This document shows positions 28,464-39,300 of a stretch of 64,000 nucleotides of DNA, piece by piece. The notes under the pieces were generated by a model, which did no database searches, was not told where the DNA came from, and was given only the letters and a program-made list of their open reading frames with translations. The number at the start of each line of letters is the position of its first letter. Position 1 is the first letter of the stretch. The stretch comes from Aquanectria penicillioides. Lineage: Eukaryota; Ascomycota; Sordariomycetes; Hypocreales; Nectriaceae. The translations under genes and the position numbers were made by a program. The DNA is taken from contig PYIU01000007.1 in assembly GCA_003415625.1 (NCBI GenBank), positions 1,860,001 to 1,924,000 on the forward strand, read 5' to 3'.

Positions 28464-28468
28464 TATAT
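28464..28468. repeat. Target-site duplication, left copy (TATAT)
   Basis: The five bases just outside the left LTR are TATAT, identical to 36390-36394 outside the right LTR. Five base pairs is the usual Gypsy target duplication. In such AT-rich DNA a chance match is possible. Confidence 0.65.
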
Positions 28469-28661
28469 TATAAGGGTTAGCTAATTAAAGTGACATAAGA
28501 TAGGTCTTTAGGTAACTTATATATTATATATAAGCTTTAACTTACTAAGCGTTAGTTTACTGCTTAGCAATATATCTTTTATTTAAGGTATAGCAGTATA
28601 CCTATATAGCTATACTTAAAAGCCCTACTATCTATTAAAGTAAGTCCTCTATCTCTTTACA
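28469..28661 (-). repeat. 3' LTR (lower-coordinate copy)
   Basis: 193 bp, begins TATAAGGG (from TGTAAGGG) and ends CTTTACA on the plus strand, so the ends form the TGTAA/TTACA inverted repeat typical of LTRs. It aligns to 36197-36389 over its full length without a gap. Compared with that copy it carries A for G at 11 sites and T for C at 2 sites, so it was mutated mainly as G-to-A on the plus strand. Confidence 0.95.
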
Positions 28662-28666
28662 ATTAT

Positions 28667-28679
28667 CCCCCTTTCTCTT
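28667..28679 (-). promoter_or_regulatory. Polypurine tract (plus-strand DNA primer site)
   Basis: On the minus strand this reads AAGAGAAAGGGGG, followed by ATAA and then the LTR start TGTAAAG. Retroelements place such a purine run just 5' of the 3' LTR to prime second-strand DNA synthesis, so its position independently confirms minus-strand orientation. Confidence 0.85.
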
Positions 28680-28702
28680 AAGCCTAATCCCTTAGGCTTA
28701 AG
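28677..28702 (-). repeat. Perfect 11-bp hairpin beside the polypurine tract
   Basis: CTTAAGCCTAA at 28677-28687 and TTAGGCTTAAG at 28692-28702 are exact reverse complements around a 4-nt loop. In the element's RNA this hairpin would lie immediately upstream of the polypurine tract. Neither arm has a C in a RIP-prone context, so its intactness does not prove selection. Confidence 0.85.
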
Positions 28703-30930
28703 ATTATTACTGCTTGTATATATATTATAATTGCCTTATAATTTGTTTATATATATGCCTAAATATTCTATAATTATTTATTAATTCTGCAGTAGTTATT
28801 TTAAATTGTATTTATATAATATTATTATTATTATTGTTTTATATTATAATAGTCTATTTTAATTAGTAGTAATCTATTATAGTGTAAATTGCTTTATAAT
28901 ATTTAGTTAATAGCTTATTGTATAAACTTTAATCTTTTCTTTTTCTTTTTATATTTTATATAATAGTTTAATTTATTTACTATACCTTTATTAAAACTTT
29001 TATAATATCTTTTCTTTTTTAGGCCCCTTTAATATTAGCCTATTAAAAATAGTATTATAGTAACTTCTTTATTAATTAGTTTATAGATAAAAGTTCTTAC
29101 TTTTATTGCCTTTTGCAAAAATATAATAATTTTTCCTTTATCTATTATATTAGTTTATAGACTGCCTAATATATAATTTACTAAAGTATTAATTAATCTT
29201 ATAGTATAATATATTATTTAGTATTCTTTATTTATTTTTTGCTTATTTTATTTAGATCTTTAATAAGCTTTAGCTAATTGCAGTTTAATATTAAAATTGC
29301 TTTACTAAAGCCTGCCTTATTAATAAGCCTAACTTTAATAATAACCCTTTTTTATACATTAAGTATTAGCGCTTTATATATACTATTAAGTCTATTATTA
29401 ATACTTAATATTATATCTATAATGCTATTAAAAAAGGCCTTTATTACTATACTATCTTTATTATATAATCTATTTAGTATTAACTTAAGGAAGTAGCTTT
29501 ACTTTATAATTTCTTTATTTTAAATTTTTAGTTTTAAATAAATATTCCTTTATTAATTATCTATTAATTATTTATTGCTAACTTATATTAATATTAATTT
29601 ATTTTTAATAGTTTTAAGTATCTTTATAGTTATTTTACCTTAATTATTTCTTTTTATATTTATAATAATAGTTTACTTTATAATTTAAACTATTTATTTA
29701 GCACTTTTTAATATATATATAAGACTTTTATAAATATTACTAAAAAATATAGTTTATTTAAGTGGCTAATTGTAATGGCCTTTTATATATTAAAAGCCTT
29801 ATAGCTCTATTATAAGAATTCTACTCCCTAAATTACTATAAAGTATACTAGCTGCTCCCTTATTTATTATAAAGCAGTTAATAGCTCTTTATCTAATAAT
29901 ATTAAGGGTTCTAGCCTTAATAATAAAGGCAATATTTTTAATAGTAAGTTATTTATAGCTAATAATATAAATAATACCTTTATTTATATTATTAATAAGT
30001 ATACTGCCTTTACTATACCTTTTATTAAGTCTATTAAGTCTTAGGGCAAGTCTATTATTAGGCTTAAGAAGCCTATAGCTTTATTAGTTACTTGCCTTTT
30101 TATAAATATTTAGCGCTTTACTTTAGCTTTAGAAATTAATACTATAGTATTAGTTTATTTAGGCATTCTTTTTTTATTTAATAAGGATTTATATAAGGCT
30201 TTACTGCCCCTTTTTTAACTTTCTTTTAAAAGGTAGGCAGCCCTTACTATTATGCTGCTAATATCTATTATTAATAGTATTGCTAGCCTATTATGCGCTT
30301 AATAATCTATTATGCTTTTTTTAATTTTAGCTTAATCTTTTAGAAGTACATTTAACTTTACTATTAGCAGTAGTAATAATAATAATAAAAATATCCCTAT
30401 TGCTATTCCTGCTTATAAGGGCAAGAGTAAGCATTTAATAAGTGCTTATTGCTCTTTTAGTTTTATTATTGCTATGCCTTTATTTTCTTTAGCAGTTCTA
30501 AAGCCTTTTGCTTTCTTTTTTAGCTCTATAGTAAAGAAACTTAAGATTGCTTTTATATTAAAAAAGGCTAAGGTAGCTTTTATATTAAAAAAGGCAAGAG
30601 CTACTTCTATTATTATAATTTATTATAGTGCTTATTAAATGCTAAAAAAGTCTATTTAATTATTTATTAATTTTTATTAATATATTTTAATTTTTTATTT
30701 AATAGTTAATTTAGGTATAGTAACCCTTAATAGTGCCTTCTTTATTATTATATTATTTTACTCTTTTTGCTATATAGTAATCTATAATAGTATTAAATAT
30801 AGTTTTTTTAGTAAATTAATTAATAGTTAATCTTTTAGTTAATTGGTTTAGTATATACTTATTAATTGCTAATTAATTATTTAGTATTATAGTTTATTAT
30901 TCTATTTTTAATAGATTTGCTTTACTTATT
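28703..30930 (-). pseudogene. Extra 3' coding-like region of the LTR element
   Basis: About 2.2 kb separates the chromodomain from the polypurine tract, far more than usual for a chromovirus. On the minus strand, stretches near 30.2-30.6 kb and 29.28-29.50 kb can be read as protein-like frames, with stops only TAA/TAG. A duplicated stretch near 30545-30600 reads on this strand as two copies of a short peptide containing AFFNIKA. I recognise no domain. Possible readings are a C-terminal extension of Pol, an accessory 3' gene, or a nested fragment of another element. Confidence 0.45.
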
Positions 30931-30954
30931 TATAGTATTTATACATTTTATTTT

Positions 30955-31090
30955 ATGCATTTATTAAGTGACTTAAAGGCTTTTAGATATTATATTTTAT
31001 TGGCTATTTTAACTATTTAATTTAATAGAATTTATTTCTCTTTATCTCTTTATAAAATACTATTTTCTTAACTTTTTATTTATTTTCCTT
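30955..31090 (-). pseudogene. Chromodomain at Pol C-terminus
   Basis: Reading the minus strand from about 31090, the block KVKKIVFYKEIKRNKFY is followed after a few residues by two TAG codons where Trp is expected (W-x-x-W pattern), then PIKYN and, further on, PLSHLINA. Known chromodomains read EVEKIVxHK...YLVKWxGWPxEYNTWEP..HLxNA, so the aromatic and acidic positions agree once G-to-A changes are allowed for. Established knowledge: such domains in chromovirus integrases bind heterochromatin marks and guide integration. Here the domain is inactivated by stops and by loss of the Trp codons. Confidence 0.8.
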
Positions 31091-31144
31091 ATCTTTTAGC
31101 TTATAAAGACTAATTAATTATTTATTATTAGCTTAATATACCTT

Positions 31145-31330
31145 TAACTATAGTTTTAAAAGTGCTATTAAAAATATATTATATATTCTTTAGTATTATT
31201 TTAGTAAATATACTTAATATATCTATTTATTAATTCTACTAGCTATTGCAATCTTAATAAATCTTAAAGCTAGCTTTTTGTTTTTAAAGTAGAAATTTTT
31301 AGTAAATAGCTTTACTATATCTCCTTTTTT
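31145..31330 (-). pseudogene. Integrase C-terminal block
   Basis: On the minus strand around 31154-31190 the reading RIYNIFLIALLK matches the conserved RIHNVFHVSLL block that follows the core in Gypsy integrases. About 20-45 residues upstream, the reading LALRFIKIAIASRI matches the L.xKFxGPFxIxxRI block. Both lie in one frame with the chromodomain. The function in the family is DNA binding and multimer contacts next to the integrase core. Confidence 0.8.
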
Positions 31331-31739
31331 ATACTCTTTAGGTATATAGTTCTTATTGTAATACTTAGCTTAAGACTTTACTGCCTATTGCTAGTATTTT
31401 TATACTTTATTATATATTTATTAAATGGTTATAATGCATTTTATAATGCCCTAAACTTAAGTCTTTATTTATTATAAAATATATTTTATAACCCTTAGGT
31501 AATAACTATAAAGGGCTTATATTAGCAATATACTAATAGTGCTATATTAGCTATTATTATATATAAATTCTACTTTTAGAAGTTATACTGCCTATCTTTA
31601 GGGTAAGCCCTTAGTATATACTTATAGATACTTCTTTAGGATTTAGTTAATGCACTTTATTTAGCTATTTATTTAGGGATAGTATACTATAGATAGTTAA
31701 TAAATAATTGCCTACTTTTTTATTAGGTCTTTTTAAAAT

Positions 31740-32062
31740 TGACTAATAAAGAGCTTATCTTTATTGCTTATAATGCCTTTTAAGGTACTAAATTAGCATT
31801 CTATTTGCTTATAGAGTAATTTTATTAATTGTGCTACTATAAGTAACTTTTTAATAGGGATAAATATAGTATACTTTATTATATAGTATATAATTACTAG
31901 AATTATATTATATTTCTTGCTATTAAAGTAGGCACTATTAAGCAGCCCTATAATAAAGTCTATACTTATTTTTTAGAATGGATATATTAGTAATAGTAGT
32001 AATTAAAGTTGCCTATAGGGCCTATACCTTAATATATATATGCTTTAGTATTGCTAATATTA
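31740..32062 (-). pseudogene. Integrase (rve) zinc-finger end and catalytic core
   Basis: Minus-strand reading gives a degraded C-x2-C (now Tyr for Cys) at 32059-32042, then PYRQL, then PF*KISIDFIIGL with the first catalytic Asp codon (GAC) at 31960-31958. Next comes SNKDKLFISQF, equivalent to the family SDRDKLFTSKF, with the second catalytic Asp changed to Asn (AAT, 31765-31763). The two Asp positions are 195 nt (65 codons) apart and in frame, as expected. The third residue (Glu, near the YHPQTDGQTER motif) is only weakly visible at about 31590-31620. Role: insertion of element cDNA. Inactive here. Confidence 0.9.
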
Positions 32063-33249
32063 TAATATATAGTTTTTTATATTTTCTATAATATTCTTTT
32101 AATAGAATTTTTAGCTAATAAAATTTAAGGTTTTAGTGGCTTCTATATGCCCTATTTTAGGGTTATTATAATGCCTTTATAGGATCTCTATTTATAATAT
32201 TTTTTAATTAGGAATTATTAATCTTCCTTTATAGAAAAAAGTACTTTATTTATTATAGTAATAGTTTCTTTTTTTTCTAGCTGCTAAATAAACCTTTATT
32301 ATTTACTATTAATAAAATTTATTATTAACTTACAGTCTATAAATAAAGTCTTTTAGCTTATAAGATAGTTGCAATAGAAATGCTATTTTGCCCTTTATAA
32401 GCTTAATTATAATTAAGTATAGAATATACTATTTTAATATAGTAACTTTAGCTTTAAGCAGTTTCTTTTAGTTAGTCTTTTTTACTACTATTTGCTAAAT
32501 GTGCTTTAATTGCTATATAATAGCACTACCCCCTTTTAAGTGTATATAGTAATAATAGAAATAGTTAAGCTTTAATAGTAATTGTTTAATTTAATAGTTG
32601 AATTTAGCCTTAAAGGTAAAGGCATCTCTCTTCTTTTAACTATTATAGGCTTTACTCTTTTAAGGCTAGCTCTTATAGCTTATATATATGCTCTAGCAGT
32701 TAGGGTTTTGCCCTTTAAACCTATAATTATTTTATATATATTTAGTAATAGCTTATTTACTAATTAAAGCTTTATTAATAGTATAGGGATTATATTTTAG
32801 TAGGAGATTTCTTTTTATATATAATTAAAATATTTAAATAGTCTATTAGCTAGATTTAACTTTTTTAGCTAATACTATATATTAAAGTTAAAGGGTATTA
32901 GTTAATAGACTTAATAGATAAGCCTTCCTTAAAGGTCCTACACTAATATAAAGACTATACCTTTTAGGGCTTTATAATCTATTAATATTAAGAACTTTTT
33001 TAATAGTTTTAGTAGATAATAGCTTTAGTGCTTTAGGCTTTTTATAATAGCTAGAAGCTTTTATTAGTTTATTATTTAATATTATTTTATATTTAAAAGC
33101 TTTTTTAATTAATATACAATTAGTTTTTATTAGTCCTCTATTAATTAAAATAGAATGCTAGCTATTGCCTTAAGGGATGCATCTATCTTTACTTTAGTGT
33201 ATAGAGTAAGGTTTTAGTATTATAAAATAGTTATAAAATAAAAAGCCTT

Positions 33250-34250
33250 TTTTAATTTTTAAAATGCCTTTTTAGCTTTTAGGCTTTAAATAAACTCTTT
33301 TATTTTATAGCCTTTTTTATTGCCTTTTAGTATTGCTATTAATAGGCTAATTATACTTAAGTATCTTAAGATAAATTTCCTATAGAAATTGCAAAAGCCT
33401 AAAAATATTTAAACCTTTTAATATATTTAAAGTAGCTTTTATTTAATAATTGCTTATACTTTATTTAACTTTATTTTTAGGCCTTTTTAGATTATTATAT
33501 ACTTTAGAAACTCTACCTTTTATTAATAGAATATATATTTAAATAGCTTAATATATAATTGTGCTTTATAGAGTTTTTATAGAACCTTTAATATATCTTT
33601 AGTATATTATTCTTATATTTTAAAGTATATAATAATATTATTTAGGTATATTATATAATGTATATTTAGCAATTTAATAAGTATTTAATAGATATATGCT
33701 TAAAAGTGGCTAGTGCATTAGTTAAATTAAATGGCATTATTATATATTTAAAGTATTTATATTTTATTTAAAATGCAGTTTTTTAGCAATTGCTAGGCTT
33801 AATATAGATCTAATAGTAAGCATTTTAAATATTAATCTTTAAGATCTATTTTATATTAATTAAGCAGTTTAATAAGTTCTTTATTAATAGCAATAAATAG
33901 CAGTTCTTAATAGTTATAGCATTAAGACTTTAGTAATCTATATATAGTTATAGCATTTTATTCTTTTTTAGTATAAATAATATAGAGGCTTCTATCTTAC
34001 TTATAGAGGTATTAATTTATTTATTTACTATATTTTTAGTAATATACTCTTTTAGGGCTTTTGCCTATTAGCTATTAGTTAAATATATTAAACTATATAG
34101 TAGCTTCTTGCCCTCCTAAAGGTTAATGCTATATTTTGCCTTTTCTAAAAGTAATAGCCCTTTAATAGCTTTTTTACTAAATGTTTTTTATTTAAACTTT
34201 AGCTCTAAAGGCAATACTCCTAAAGCTAGCTTTAGCTTTTTATTTAATTT
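33250..34250 (-). pseudogene. Reverse transcriptase domain of Pol
   Basis: On the minus strand from 33938 the frame reads DY*SLNAITIKN, equivalent to DYRxLNAITIKNRYPLP. It continues without a gap through KTAF and MPFNLTNA (ATG at 33737-33735), matching the family KTAF..., MPFGLTNAPATFQ. The catalytic box reads YLNNIIIY (33648 downward), which is YLDDIxIxS with both Asp codons turned into Asn codons. MPF and YLNN are 89 nt apart, so a 1-bp indel lies between them. Stops are TAA/TAG at expected Arg, Gln or Trp codons. The domain limits given are approximate. RNase H should lie at about 32.3-33.2 kb but I could not mark its motifs. Confidence 0.93.
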
Positions 34251-36190
34251 AGCTATTAATTATTTATTTAATAATAATATACTATATATATATATAATTT
34301 AAGCTTGCTTTTTATTTTATAGAAGTTCTTTTATAAATGCTTTTAGGTTAACTAAAGATATAGGCTTATAGTTTTAAATTACAGTTTAAGTATTAATCTT
34401 TATTTTTTCTTTCTCTATAAAGGCATTAAAGAGAAGTAAGTTATTAGCCCCTTTAGGGTATAGCATTTTAATAAATATTTACTTAATTTTTTAAGGAAAA
34501 CCCTTTAAATAAATTAAGAAAAATATTAGTATATATATATTACTAAAAGGAATTACTTTATTCTAAAAATCTTATAAATTAAATGCTTTTTAATTCTTAA
34601 TTAAATATAAATCTAGCTTTTTAATTAATTTTATATTAATAAAATTAATTTATATATAGGTATTTATATTTATATAGACCTTAACTTTAATATGCCCTTA
34701 AAGGGCAATTGCCTTATCTATAATAATGTTTTTAATTAGGATTATTTTTAGTTTTAATATAGAAATTTTAGCTATAGTTTTTATATCTTTTTATTTTTTA
34801 AGGAATCTTAAGGTTCTTTAGGTATAGTACTAATAGATTGGATCTATATATATTTTTATAGTTAGGCTGGCTTTAGTTTATAGCCTTAGTCCTTAAAGCC
34901 CTTTTTAGGTAGCCTACAGTTTATAGTTAGGTGGCTTGGCCTATTGCAGTTATAGCAGTATAATTGATTTAACTTACTGCCTTTTGGCTTATTGCTATAC
35001 GGTTGTTATTCTTGCGACTTGCCTAAAGTGTATAGACCCTTTAGGCTATAGAAACTTACGCCCCCTTTAAATAAAGGCCTTAAATAGCTCTTTAAATAGG
35101 TCACTTTTTAAGGTCTATTTAAGCCATTAAAAAAATAGCTTTTCTTATAATTCTTACTTAAAGCTTGCTTATTTTTTTCCTTAATATAGGCCTATAGCCT
35201 TTCTACTTTATAGGCTATATTCTTTAGTTTTAAAAGGTCTATTTACTTATAGTTTATCTCCTTCTTTAAGGATTTCTATAAGCTATAGTAGTATTAATAG
35301 GCTTTATTTTTACTTTTTTCTTTATAGTTTAGGGTCCTTAAGGATAGATATATTACACTTTAAATGCAAAAGTAATTTATTAGGAATTACTTAATAGACT
35401 ATTAAAGTTTTAATAGCTTATTTTATAATTCCCTCTTTTAAAGGTTTAAATCTATATATTTCTTTTATATAAAGTCAATAAAGTCTTACTATAAAGGGCT
35501 TTTTAGGCTCCTTTTATAGTTTCTTTATTAAGTTTATAGGCTAAAGTTAAATTTAATTATTGCCTATTATATCTTTTATATATTAATATAGCTTAATTAA
35601 AGATTATTTACTAATTTAATAGCTTTTATTTAATTATTAATCTTTATACCTATTGCATTTTCTATAAAAGTTCTATAATTATAAAATAAAGGTTTTTTAT
35701 AGTCCCTTTTTAAGTTTATTATAAAGCAATTAATTAATTATTTTAAGATTTATATTTATATTAATTATTACTTTATTATTATTAACTATTATTTAATAAG
35801 CATTTAAATAACTTATTATAAGGCCCTATTTTATAGCTTTTTTATGCTTTATTATAAAGGCATATTATATTTATTAAACATTCCTTAATAGGTTTATTTA
35901 CTTTAGGATATTAATCTTAAGTTATAGCCTAATTAATATATATAAAAGTTTATTAATATATTTTGTTTTAGACTCCTTAAAGCTTCTTTAGCTATTAGCC
36001 TATTAATAGAATCTTAATTAATTAGTTTTAAGGGCTATTAATATCCCCCTTTCTTTTAGAATTAAAAAGTAATTAGCTTATTAAGGTCCTATTGCTAATA
36101 TATTAGCGATCCCTTAAGTTATTTATTAATTAATTATATAATTCCCTCTATTTTATGCTATATTAATTACTTTATGGGGTATAGAAGTTA
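34250..36190 (-). pseudogene. Gag with CCHC zinc knuckle
   Basis: On the minus strand, codons at 34957-34916 read CYNCNRPSHLTINC, an intact C-x2-C-x4-H-x4-C knuckle, followed by Arg/Lys. The region above it to the LTR is the expected place for matrix/capsid but is too decayed to assign. Knuckle and flanks (about 34850-35060) are noticeably less mutated than the rest. GC counted over 34921-34980 is 21 of 60, and CpG survives at TACGG and TTGCGAC. Gag packages element RNA, and the knuckle binds nucleic acid. A protease should lie between Gag and RT (34.0-34.8 kb) but its DTG/DSG motif was not found. Confidence 0.85.
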
Positions 36191-36196
36191 AAGAAT

Positions 36197-36389
36197 TATA
36201 AGGGTTAGCTGATTAGGGTAATATAAGATAGGTCTTTAGGTGACTTATATATTGTATATAAGCTTTAATTTATTAAGTGTTGGTCTATTGCTTAGCAATA
36301 TATCTTTTATCTAAGGTATAGCAATATACCTATATGGCTGTGCTTAAGAGCCCTATTATCTATTAAGGTAAGTCCTCTATCTCTTTATA
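36197..36389 (-). repeat. 5' LTR (higher-coordinate copy)
   Basis: 193 bp, aligns without gaps to 28469-28661 with 22 differences, all C/T or G/A. Here C has become T at 7 sites and G has become A at 2, the opposite strand bias from the other LTR. The plus-strand end is CTTTATA, a C-to-T change of the CTTTACA seen in the other copy. Being the 5' LTR it would have held the promoter. I could not match a primer-binding site to a tRNA in the bases below 36197. Confidence 0.95.
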
Positions 36390-36394
36390 TATAT
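36390..36394. repeat. Target-site duplication, right copy (TATAT)
   Basis: TATAT immediately outside the right LTR, equal to 28464-28468. The match is weak on its own because of composition, but it is exactly placed. Confidence 0.65.
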
Positions 36395-39300
36395 TTCTAT
36401 AATATTAAAGTAAATAAAAATAAATTATATTTTACTTTATAAGAAACTTTATTACCTTTTTAATCCCTTCTTTTATATCTTTAATTTTTTAATATATAAA
36501 ATTAAGGAACTTTCTTTTTTATAGGTTTTTAAGGTTATAGTAATTAAGCTATTTTTAGGGGCGCTTAATTTAAAAAAGTAAATATATTAATAGAAATGCT
36601 ATTCCCTTATAATGCAAATTTAATAATATTAGAACTAGCATTATTATTAATCCTTTAGCTAATAGTTGCTATTATAGCTAAAAGTAATATAAATAGTAAG
36701 CTATTAAAAAAAGAATCCTAAAATTAATTAATAGATTAAATAGCATTTAAGAATTATCCTTTTAGCTTTTATATATTATATTTAAATAGCTAAGATTTAT
36801 TAGACTTCTTTAAGGGTTCTTTAAATATAGAAAGTTTAAATCTATATAGCTAAAACTTTTTAACTAATAATAATAAGTCTTTAAATAAGAACTGCTTAAA
36901 ATGTTTTTTTTTTTTTATTTATTAGGCCTTTAAATACTAAATAAGGGTTCTTTAATGCTTATTAGATTGTTTAATTAAGGGCAATTTAAGATATAAAGCT
37001 TAAAATATAGTGTTTGCTCTTTTATTATAAAGCATTTAACTATAAGGGTAACTTTAACTTTTAAGCTTATTTTTATTAAGAAATAAGGTAGTAACCCTAT
37101 AAGTTAATAAGTTAAAGGCCACTTTAAAATATAAATACTAACCCTAGATCTTATAATAAGCTATTTTCTTTTCTATTAGGAATTGTTTAAAGTAGGCAGC
37201 TAGATATATTAATACTTTTTATTTTTTTTTATAAAATAAAAAGTTAAAAATACTAAAGAGATTTTAAGTAAATAGCTTATATATTACTTAATCTATATAT
37301 TTCTTTATTTACTAATAATACTTATATATAACCTTAGGCTATATAGGCTATACTATTAACTTTTAAATAATAAAAAGATAAAGTCCTTTTAAGCTATTTA
37401 AATATGCCTTAAGGAGTATTATTAATTGCAATCTATAGATAATAATAAATATTAGCTTAATTTTAATCTATTAAAAGAGCTTATAAATATAAATAAAAAG
37501 TATAATAATTGCATTTAAATAGAATAATATTTTATTTTTTAAAAAATAGATTTATAATTAATACTACTTTAAGTATAATACTTATAGTTTAGGTTTAGCT
37601 ATAACCTATAGCTCCTTTACTTAAGGGAATGGAATCTAACTAAAAGTAAAATAGCTAGTCCTTTATATTAATTTAATTTAATATATACTATTAAATAGCC
37701 TTCTATTTTATATAATAAATAAATTTAATAATGCTGCTTTAAAGGAGATCTTACTCCTTAATTTAGGTTTCTATATCTAAATAAATTAATAAGGTTTTTA
37801 GGTCCTTTTTAATAAAGAAATGCAATTTAAAGGCTAATTAAAATGCTTAATATATAAGTAGTATAAAAGATATAGACTAGCTATTGCTTATACTATATAA
37901 ACCTTTATATAGATAAAACCCTAACTTTTTATATATTAAGGCTTTTAATAAAAAGTACTGCTAGCTTTCTTTACCCTCTTCTTTAAGAATACTTTATATT
38001 ATTAATATAATAAAAGGTAAATCCTATACTAAAATTATTATTAAAAATTATAATATTCTATAGAGTCTTTAAAGGTAAAAAGAGTAATATATAGCTAGCT
38101 TAAATAGTATTTTATAAATAATTTATTTTAAACCTTAAGCAATTTATAGAATAGGTACTATTGCTTAGCTATATAGACTATTATAGTGCTTAGGCTAATA
38201 TAATAGAGTATATTGCCTATATTAATTGCTTTATATTAGCCTTTATAGTCTATTATTAAAATAATTATTAAAGTAAACTAGCCTTTAGCTTTAAGGTAAA
38301 GGAGTTATAATAGTATTAGGATACTTGCCTTTAATATTAAAGTAAGTTATAAATACTTATTATTAAAAGATTAAAAGTAATTTTTATTTTTTTTTAAAAG
38401 AAAGAAAAGAAAAAGGAAAAATTATTTATCCCTTTAATAGAACTAATAAATGCTATTTATAATATAATTATACTTAAGGAAAAGGAATACTTTAAGTTTT
38501 ATAAAGTTCTTAAGGGCCTTATTTAAAACCTTATCTATATTAAATATAATATAGTAAAGAAATAGGCTATAATTAAGGGATTAGCTATAGCCTTAATAAT
38601 TAGGTTTTAACCTTAAATAGTACTATTTACCTTAAGTATATAAAGGAAGGCTATTTAATATTTTTAGATTAAATTGTATTTTATATTGCTATAAGCATTA
38701 GTAACTTTAACTTTACTATTAACCCTTTAAATTAAAAAGTAAATTATAAATAATCTTAAATTAATTAAATATAGCGCTTAAATATAAAGCAATTAATAAA
38801 AGTATTTAGCTAAATTATAAAGGTAGCCAAAAGGTTATTTTTTAGTATAATACTCTTTTATAAGGCTTTAATTTTTAATTTAATATTCCTTTATATATAA
38901 CTTTATATAAGAAATATTAAAAGTAATTTTAAGCATTTTAATACTTAAATGCTATATTTACTTAATATATTATATTAATTAATAAAAAGCTTGCTTTTAA
39001 TATTATTTATTAAGTATATATATAAGGAATATAAAAAAGATAATTTATTTAAAAATAACTATAGGAATTAAGCTATTATATATATATTATAAGTTTATAT
39101 TAATTTAGGTTTTTAATTGCTAAGCCTTAAAATTATTTTTTTTTTATAGCTTAAAACTATATATCTATTAATGCTTTAGGGATAATAAGGCTAAAGCTTT
39201 TAGGCTAAAATAAAGCAATAGCTAATAAATATAAAATAGCCTATAGTAAATTAACTTAAGTTTTATAGCTAAATTTATAGATTAACCTTAAGTAAAACTA

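Larger units (their letters stand above)
28469..36389 (-). mobile_element. Ty3/Gypsy chromovirus LTR retrotransposon, RIP-inactivated
   Basis: A complete but dead element of 7921 bp transcribed on the minus strand. In minus-strand order: 5' LTR (36389-36197), Gag with CCHC knuckle (about 34.9 kb), reverse transcriptase (about 33.6-33.95 kb), integrase (about 31.75-32.06 kb), IN C-terminal block and chromodomain (about 30.95-31.19 kb), an extra coding-like stretch, polypurine tract (28679-28667) and 3' LTR (28661-28469). The order RT before IN defines Gypsy rather than Copia, and the chromodomain defines a chromovirus. Every domain carries TAA/TAG stops and changes such as Asp to Asn that fit RIP. 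Chromodomains of such elements are known to steer insertion to heterochromatin, which fits an AT isochore. Confidence 0.95.

Noticed and set aside
29278..29496. Plus-strand open frame of 72 codons, Leu/Ile-rich, starting at TTG
   Set aside because: It lies antisense inside the minus-strand LTR element, has no ATG, and its membrane-like composition comes from AT-rich DNA. The minus strand gives the more protein-like reading.
32582..32767. Plus-strand open frame of 61 codons
   Set aside because: Antisense to the Pol region between RT and integrase. It has a TTG start and no recognisable motif.
36170..36196. tRNA primer-binding site next to the 5' LTR
   Set aside because: The bases adjoining the LTR on the minus strand do not match the complement of a tRNA 3' end that I can name, even allowing TGG to TAG.
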